Shown here: positions 27,784-32,148 of the stretch, in pieces
How positions within the stretch are numbered: the first letter of the stretch is position 1
Layout of the letters: every line of letters begins with the position of its first letter
Assembly (NCBI GenBank): GCA_023267215.1
Contig: JAHFNS010000002.1
Span: 1 to 32,148, forward strand
Reading direction: 5' to 3'
DNA length: 32,148 nt
DNA from: Candidatus Nomurabacteria bacterium
Lineage (GTDB): Bacteria > Patescibacteriota > Minisyncoccia > Phycocordibacterales > UBA9973
Program-made: the position numbers and the translations under genes
Notes under the pieces: generated by a model
Told to the model about the DNA's origin: nothing
What the model saw: the letters and a program-made list of their open reading frames with translations, nothing else
Databases searched by the model: none

Positions 27784-30021
27784 TTATAACTTTTTTAATT
27801 TCAAACGAAGTGAATTACTAACAACTGAAACACTTGAAAATGCCATAGCAAAACCTGCAAATACCGGAGATAGCAACCATCCAAAAATTGGATAAAATAA
27901 TCCTCCAGCTAATGGTATACCAACAACATTATAGATAAATGCCCAGAAAAGATTTTGCTTAATACCTCGCATTGTAATTTTTGAAAGATTAACTGCTTTA
28001 ACTAGTTTAGAGATATCTCCATGCAAAAGTGTTATACCAGCTGATTCTATCGCTACATCCGTCCCCGTAGCCATAGCTATGCCTATGTCTGCCTGCGCTA
28101 GCGCTGGAGCATCATTTACTCCATCTCCTGCCATCGCTACAACTTTACCTTCTTTTTGTAATTCTTTTATTTTATTTAATTTATCCTCTGGCATTACTTC
28201 TGATACAATCTCATCAATACCAATAACTTTTGCAATATATTCTGCTGTATTTTTATTATCTCCTGTAAGCATAACTACTTTAATACCAAGCTTATGCAAA
28301 TTTTTTACTGCTTCTATTGCTTCTTCTTTTATGGCATCTGCCACCATAACAAAACCAAGTATTTTTTCTTTTGTAGTAATAATAATTGGCGTTTTCCCTT
28401 CTAGTGTTTCCTTTTCAATTGATTCAATATCAAACGACAAATTAAGCTCTCCTATTAATTTTGTATTTCCAGCATAATATACAACTTCATTTATTTTACC
28501 CTCTATCCCTTTACCTTTTATAGAATTAAATTCACTTACGGGTATTAAATTTATTTTCTTTTCGTTTGAATAAGCAATGATAGCAGAGGCTATGGGATGT
28601 TCGGAATTTTTCTCAAGAGAAGCAAGAATGGAAATGAGTTCTTCATCTTTTTTATCAGATAAATTCTTTATTAAAATAAGTTCTGGTTTACCACGTGTAA
28701 GTGTTCCTGTTTTGTCTAAAACTATTACATCAACTTTACCTAATTTCTCTAGTGTACTAGCATCTTTAATAAGAATCCCCTCTTGTGCTCCTTTCCCTAC
28801 TCCGACAATGATAGCTGTTGGTGTAGCAAGTCCTAATGCACAAGGACAAGCAATAACTAAAATACCTACAAATGATACCAAACCATAAGATAATGCTTGA
28901 GAAAATCCTAAATACTGTGTACCTACCAAAAGCCACAAACCTAAAGTAATAAAAGATAATACTAAAACAACGGGAACAAAGACACTTGAGATTTTATCAG
29001 CTAATGCTTGAATAGGAGCACGACTACTTTGTGCTTCTTCTACCATTTTTATGATATGAGCAAGCATAGTTTCAGAACCTATTTTTGTAGCCTTGAATGT
29101 AAAAGATCCTGTCGTATTTATCGTTCCAGCAACCACATTATCACCAATATTCTTACTTACAGGCATCGGCTCACCTGAAATCATAGATTCATCTACGTAT
29201 GATGAACCTTCAGTTAAAACACCATCAACAGGAATATTACTTCCTGGTTTTACAATTATTGAATCCCCATGAACAACTTGATCAATAGGTATTTCTATTT
29301 CTTTACCTTCACGAATCACCAAAGCTACCTTAGCCTGAAGGTTTAGAAGTTTTTCTATAGCATCTCCAGTTTTAATTTTTGCTCTAGCTTCAAGAAATTT
29401 ACCAAGAGTAATAAATGCTATAACCACAATAACTACATCATAATAACTCTGATTAATATTTATAAAAGATTTGAGACTTTCTTTGAAAGCACTAACGATA
29501 AAACTATAAAGAAATGCAACACTCGTACCAAGACCAATTAAAGTATCCATATTTGCTTTGCCATAACGAAAGAACCGATAAAGACCAAATAGATATGGTT
29601 TACCTACTACAAATAAAGTATAAGCAGCTAATATTGGCAAAAGATGGTGAAAAAACTCACTCCAAAAATAAGACATCTCAGATGTTAATTTAAATTGAGC
29701 AAAAATATCCCATCCCATCACAAAAACACTCACCATAACAATCGGAATGAGTAAAAAAAGTTTATTACGCATTTCTTTAAGCTCAATATTTTTTTCTTTT
29801 TCTTTTTTTAAAAAAACAAAAGAATACCCAAGTGGTTCTATCTTTTTAGAAAGCGCTTCTCCATTTGTTTTAGAAGAATCAAAAGAAATTTTAGCTTTTT
29901 CTGTGCCAGAATTTACTTCAATCGATTCCACTCCCTCTATCTTTTCCAAAGTTTTTTCAATAATACTTGCACAAGAAGCACAATGCATGCCTTTAATTTT
30001 AAAAGTTTTTACTTCATTCAT
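27784..30021 (-). CDS. copA: copper-transporting P1B-type ATPase
   Basis: 745 residues. Exports Cu(I) (or possibly Ag) using ATP. An N-terminal HMA has GMHCASC (11-17). The membrane part has CPC (392-394) in the sixth helix. The actuator loop has SGEP (282-285). Phosphorylation Asp436 is in DKTGTLT. HP (475-476) is the nucleotide-binding SEHP, and TGDN (586-589) and GDGVNDAPALA (632-642) complete the P domain. YN (697-698) and MAFSSVSVVSNSLRL (726-740) in the last helices are the Cu(I)-type P1B-1 signature. All functional residues are intact. It is third in a run with the glycosyltransferase and thioredoxin-fold genes before it (26 nt from the latter) and the HMA-DsbD gene after it. Confidence 0.96.
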   Translation of the reverse strand: MNEVKTFKIKGMHCASCASIIEKTLEKIEGVESIEVNSGTEKAKISFDSSKTNGEALSKKIEPLGYSFVFLKKEKEKNIELKEMRNKLFLLIPIVMVSVFVMGWDIFAQFKLTSEMSYFWSEFFHHLLPILAAYTLFVVGKPYLFGLYRFFRYGKANMDTLIGLGTSVAFLYSFIVSAFKESLKSFININQSYYDVVIVVIAFITLGKFLEARAKIKTGDAIEKLLNLQAKVALVIREGKEIEIPIDQVVHGDSIIVKPGSNIPVDGVLTEGSSYVDESMISGEPMPVSKNIGDNVVAGTINTTGSFTFKATKIGSETMLAHIIKMVEEAQSSRAPIQALADKISSVFVPVVLVLSFITLGLWLLVGTQYLGFSQALSYGLVSFVGILVIACPCALGLATPTAIIVGVGKGAQEGILIKDASTLEKLGKVDVIVLDKTGTLTRGKPELILIKNLSDKKDEELISILASLEKNSEHPIASAIIAYSNEKKINLIPVSEFNSIKGKGIEGKINEVVYYAGNTKLIGELNLSFDIESIEKETLEGKTPIIITTKEKILGFVMVADAIKEEAIEAVKNLHKLGIKVVMLTGDNKNTAEYIAKVIGIDEIVSEVMPEDKLNKIKELQKEGKVVAMAGDGVNDAPALAQADIGIAMATGTDVAIESAGITLLHGDISKLVKAVNLSKITMRGIKQNLFWAFIYNVVGIPLAGGLFYPIFGWLLSPVFAGFAMAFSSVSVVSNSLRLKLKKL

Positions 30022-30047
30022 TTTTTGTTTTCTTTTTAATTGATAAA

Positions 30048-30761
30048 CTAAAGAGCCTTATTTGTTGTTGTTTTAATAGATTTTATTGTATCTACTGGTT
30101 TTATTTCTTGAAGTTTAAAAGATTGTTTAACTATTGTTTCAAGTTCATCTATTCCATGAAAACCCGTCAACACATTATCATCGACAACTAAAGCAGGAAG
30201 CTTTGTGTCTTGTATTTTATATATTTGAATCATTGCCTTTACAGCAGAAAGATCAACATTATAATCAAAAGAATAAACTCGAAGTTCAGGATATTTATCT
30301 CGGAGAGCTGAAAGAGCTACACTTTCCCTTTCGCATTCACTACAATTTAGAGCTGTTGTATAAAAGTAAAGAATAAAAGCGGATTTAGTTTGACAACGTT
30401 CTGATATTTTTTTATTTAAAAGATAATCTTTAATTTCAAGTAAGGAATAATATTTTTTTAAATAAGAAACTGTATCAGTTGTTCCTAGATTTTGCTGTCC
30501 CCATTCTAATTTATTACCAAGTTCACTAAGTTCACCAGAAAACACAGAATCAGAAATATTTTTACAAGAAAGTTCTGAAAGTAAAGAAAATTGAGTTTCA
30601 GAAGATAAAATATCAATTGATATTTTATCTTGAATTAATTTCAATTGATCAACTTTTTTATTACTAAAATAATTACTAACATAACTAGCACTTAAAAAAA
30701 GAGTCATAGTAAATAAAAAAACTATTAAATATTTTTTCCAATCTATGTGATTTGTATCCAT
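30048..30761 (-). CDS. membrane-anchored thioredoxin-fold protein
   Basis: 237 residues. Membrane anchor (about 10-29), a helical outer stretch with Cys66 and Cys123, then a thioredoxin-like domain. YFYTTALNCSECERESVALS (132-151) carries C140-x2-C143 after the first strand, and KLPALVV (187-193) has the cis-Pro189. The long Gln/Leu/Lys-rich part (40-125) is not part of a standard thioredoxin. It resembles the secreted TlpA/thiol-disulfide type only in fold. Placed directly upstream of copA (26 nt gap), it may reduce copper or copper-binding cysteines outside the membrane, with the HMA-DsbD protein as electron source. This role is inferred from context. Confidence 0.7.
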   Translation of the reverse strand: MDTNHIDWKKYLIVFLFTMTLFLSASYVSNYFSNKKVDQLKLIQDKISIDILSSETQFSLLSELSCKNISDSVFSGELSELGNKLEWGQQNLGTTDTVSYLKKYYSLLEIKDYLLNKKISERCQTKSAFILYFYTTALNCSECERESVALSALRDKYPELRVYSFDYNVDLSAVKAMIQIYKIQDTKLPALVVDDNVLTGFHGIDELETIVKQSFKLQEIKPVDTIKSIKTTTNKAL

Positions 30762-30805
30762 ATCAATTCATTCAAAATTCGTAATTATCAATTCGTAACT
30801 AATTT
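30762..30805. repeat. ATTCGTAA direct repeats in a gene spacer
   Basis: ATTCGTAA occurs twice within about 18 nt (around 30778-30798), preceded by related ATTCA runs, in the spacer between the glycosyltransferase and thioredoxin-fold genes. Likely a decayed dispersed repeat. No regulatory role is evident. Confidence 0.35.
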
Positions 30806-32050
30806 CTACCTCCAAGCTGGCTTTCTAGATAAAATCGTATTAAAAACTGCTTTTAAAAGCCAAAAAGGACCAACGATACTAAAAATTATAAAGAAATAAA
30901 ATATATTAAAAGAAAAGTTCCATTTTCCTTCAGAAATTTTTCTACCTATAATTATAGACAAGACAACCAATAAATACAGTGTAATACCAATAAAAAAAAG
31001 AGATTGAGTATTTATAAAAAACGGATCAAAGTTCTTTATACTAGAATTAAAATTAAAACCTATGTCTCTAAACTCTAAAATTTTAAAAAACAAAAACTTA
31101 CCAAAACTGTAAAACATTTTTCCAAAGAGAAAACCAACAGCGATAATAGAAAGAACATTGTAAGGTACGGTAAAAAGCGAGAAATTACCATATTTCTTTT
31201 TAAGAATTATTTTTCGATAATCTATCATATTATTTATAGAACCATAAATCCAACGTAATCTTTGTTTGTAAAGCTTTTTAATAGTTGTGGGAGTATTGGT
31301 ATAAATATAAGCATCATTGCATTGTTCTATTTTATAATGATTTTTTTGCATTCTAAAAGCAATTTCCATATCTTCTGTATTATGAGCGTGTCGATAAGGA
31401 CCTAAATCATCAAATACTTTTTTACGAAAAATAGTAAGTGGCCCTGGAGTCACATGAATAGCCCCTAAGAAACCAAGCATTTTTTTAGTATAAACAGACA
31501 TATCATACTCAACTTTTTGAGCATTTTGAACCATATTCTTTGAATTAATAGCTATGATAGATGGAGATACTGCCATAATATTTTTATCTTTTTCAAAATA
31601 ACTCATAATTCTAGTTAAGGATTCTGGATCTGCCTCTGAGTCAGCATCTAAACAACCTAAAAAATCAGTCTCTACGCTTTCAAGACCTAAATTAAGAGCA
31701 GTATATTTGCCACCATTTTCTTTACGAAAAATTTTTATATTTGAATATTTTGAAAATCTTTGAATGACATCCCAAGTCTTATCTGTAGAGCCATCATCTA
31801 TTAAAAATATTTTTAATTTATCTTTTGGATAATTTAAATTGAGTAGTGAACGAACTGTTTTATAAATTGTTTTTTCTTCATTCCAGCAAGGAACAATGAC
31901 TGTCACTTTTGGATATTTTATAAGTTTAATAGGTCCTTTTCTTATAATTATTTTTTTCCTATTTTCTAAAAAAGTAATCAGAAAAAACACCTGCACGTAG
32001 ACAGACAAAAAGGTCAAAATATAAAAAATAACGTTTGAAATTGAAGCCAT
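30806..32050 (-). CDS. processive-type family 2 glycosyltransferase
   Basis: 414 residues. One N-terminal membrane segment (about 5-27), a GT-A domain, and about four membrane segments after residue 280. Nucleotide and metal binding: VIVPCWNEEKTIYKTVRSLL (51-70), DD (85-86), DAD (135-137), then TED (225-227) as catalytic base and QRLRW (263-267). D, DxD, TED and Q/RxxRW are those of cellulose, chitin, hyaluronan and poly-GlcNAc synthases, so it should build and extrude a polysaccharide. I start at the ATG at 32050; the frame is open further upstream but without similarity. TGC-TATATT (32063-32071) lies 12 nt before it. It heads the run that continues into the copper cluster, though a link to copper is not implied. 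Confidence 0.88.
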   Translation of the reverse strand: MASISNVIFYILTFLSVYVQVFFLITFLENRKKIIIRKGPIKLIKYPKVTVIVPCWNEEKTIYKTVRSLLNLNYPKDKLKIFLIDDGSTDKTWDVIQRFSKYSNIKIFRKENGGKYTALNLGLESVETDFLGCLDADSEADPESLTRIMSYFEKDKNIMAVSPSIIAINSKNMVQNAQKVEYDMSVYTKKMLGFLGAIHVTPGPLTIFRKKVFDDLGPYRHAHNTEDMEIAFRMQKNHYKIEQCNDAYIYTNTPTTIKKLYKQRLRWIYGSINNMIDYRKIILKKKYGNFSLFTVPYNVLSIIAVGFLFGKMFYSFGKFLFFKILEFRDIGFNFNSSIKNFDPFFINTQSLFFIGITLYLLVVLSIIIGRKISEGKWNFSFNIFYFFIIFSIVGPFWLLKAVFNTILSRKPAWR

Positions 32051-32105
32051 TTCTATATAAATAATATAGCATTTTAAGGCAAAAAAGCAAATAAAAAAAC
32101 ACAAA

Positions 32106-32148
32106 TTAATACCTTCTGCAACATACGCTTCTAGAAATTAGTCTATGG
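32106..32148. repeat. palindromic element family A, copy 3 (left half, cut by window end)
   Basis: TACCTTCTGCAAC (32110-32122) followed by ATACGCTTC matches the left arm and loop start of copy 1, which has TACTTTCTGCAAC. The upstream AATTAA is also shared. The right arm would lie beyond the window. Confidence 0.75.

Noticed and set aside
1-32148. CRISPR array, transposase, integrase, prophage genes
   Set aside because: No regularly spaced repeats, and no Cas, transposase or integrase protein seen. The HNH gene alone is not enough for a prophage.

Overview
The window is AT-rich, gene-dense DNA with the standard genetic code and very short intergenic gaps. It most likely comes from a Candidate Phyla Radiation (Patescibacteria) genome, probably of the Parcubacteria group. 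This is inferred from the small genes, a Cys-rich CxxC protein type that I associate with these genomes, a short HPF with a basic tail, a monomer-type B12-dependent ribonucleotide reductase, and start codons lying 6-8 nt behind TATAAT-like boxes. No taxonomic marker was searched, so the assignment is an inference.

Layout. 1-3872: the start of peptidyl-tRNA hydrolase (cut by the window edge) diverges from a translation/secretion run of signal peptidase I, HisRS, peptide deformylase and Met-tRNA formyltransferase. 3900-9063: HPF, a nucleotidyltransferase, a large Cys-rich protein of unknown function, an EamA half-transporter, a SIMPL protein, a two-TM protein, a 41-residue basic protein and a DoxX protein. 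9147-12005: tRNA-Asn, PgsA, a fused PgpA-CarS-like protein, and convergently a cardiolipin-synthase-like PLD protein behind tRNA-Ala. Together these form a compact phospholipid head-group block. 12060-13373: a FliA-like sigma factor, a possible ~75 nt small RNA and the RNase P RNA. 13377-22942 (all minus strand): class II ribonucleotide reductase, DUF192 protein, SpeA-like decarboxylase, an unknown protein, Tgt, MreC, MreB and ProRS. 23016-25609: rpsB, tsf, a membrane protein, tRNA-Thr (minus) and an HNH nuclease. 25822-32050 (minus): an unknown small protein, a four-gene copper/thiol cluster (cupredoxin, HMA-DsbD-like membrane protein, CopA ATPase, membrane-anchored thioredoxin-fold protein) and a processive-type GT2 glycosyltransferase.

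Main points of interest. (i) A palindromic element occurs intergenically (7092-7204), in frame inside tgt (19071-19159), and as a half copy at the window end (from 32106). The two complete copies differ by paired, compensating changes in the stem. (ii) A perfect 20-bp inverted repeat lies in frame inside fmt, and a 14-nt piece of it recurs at 4809. (iii) A PgpA domain is fused to a domain resembling archaeal CDP-archaeol synthase, overlapping pgsA. (iv) At least ten genes look leaderless. The sigma factor and the 133-aa protein instead have consensus promoters, leaders and AGGAGG sites, so they stand apart.
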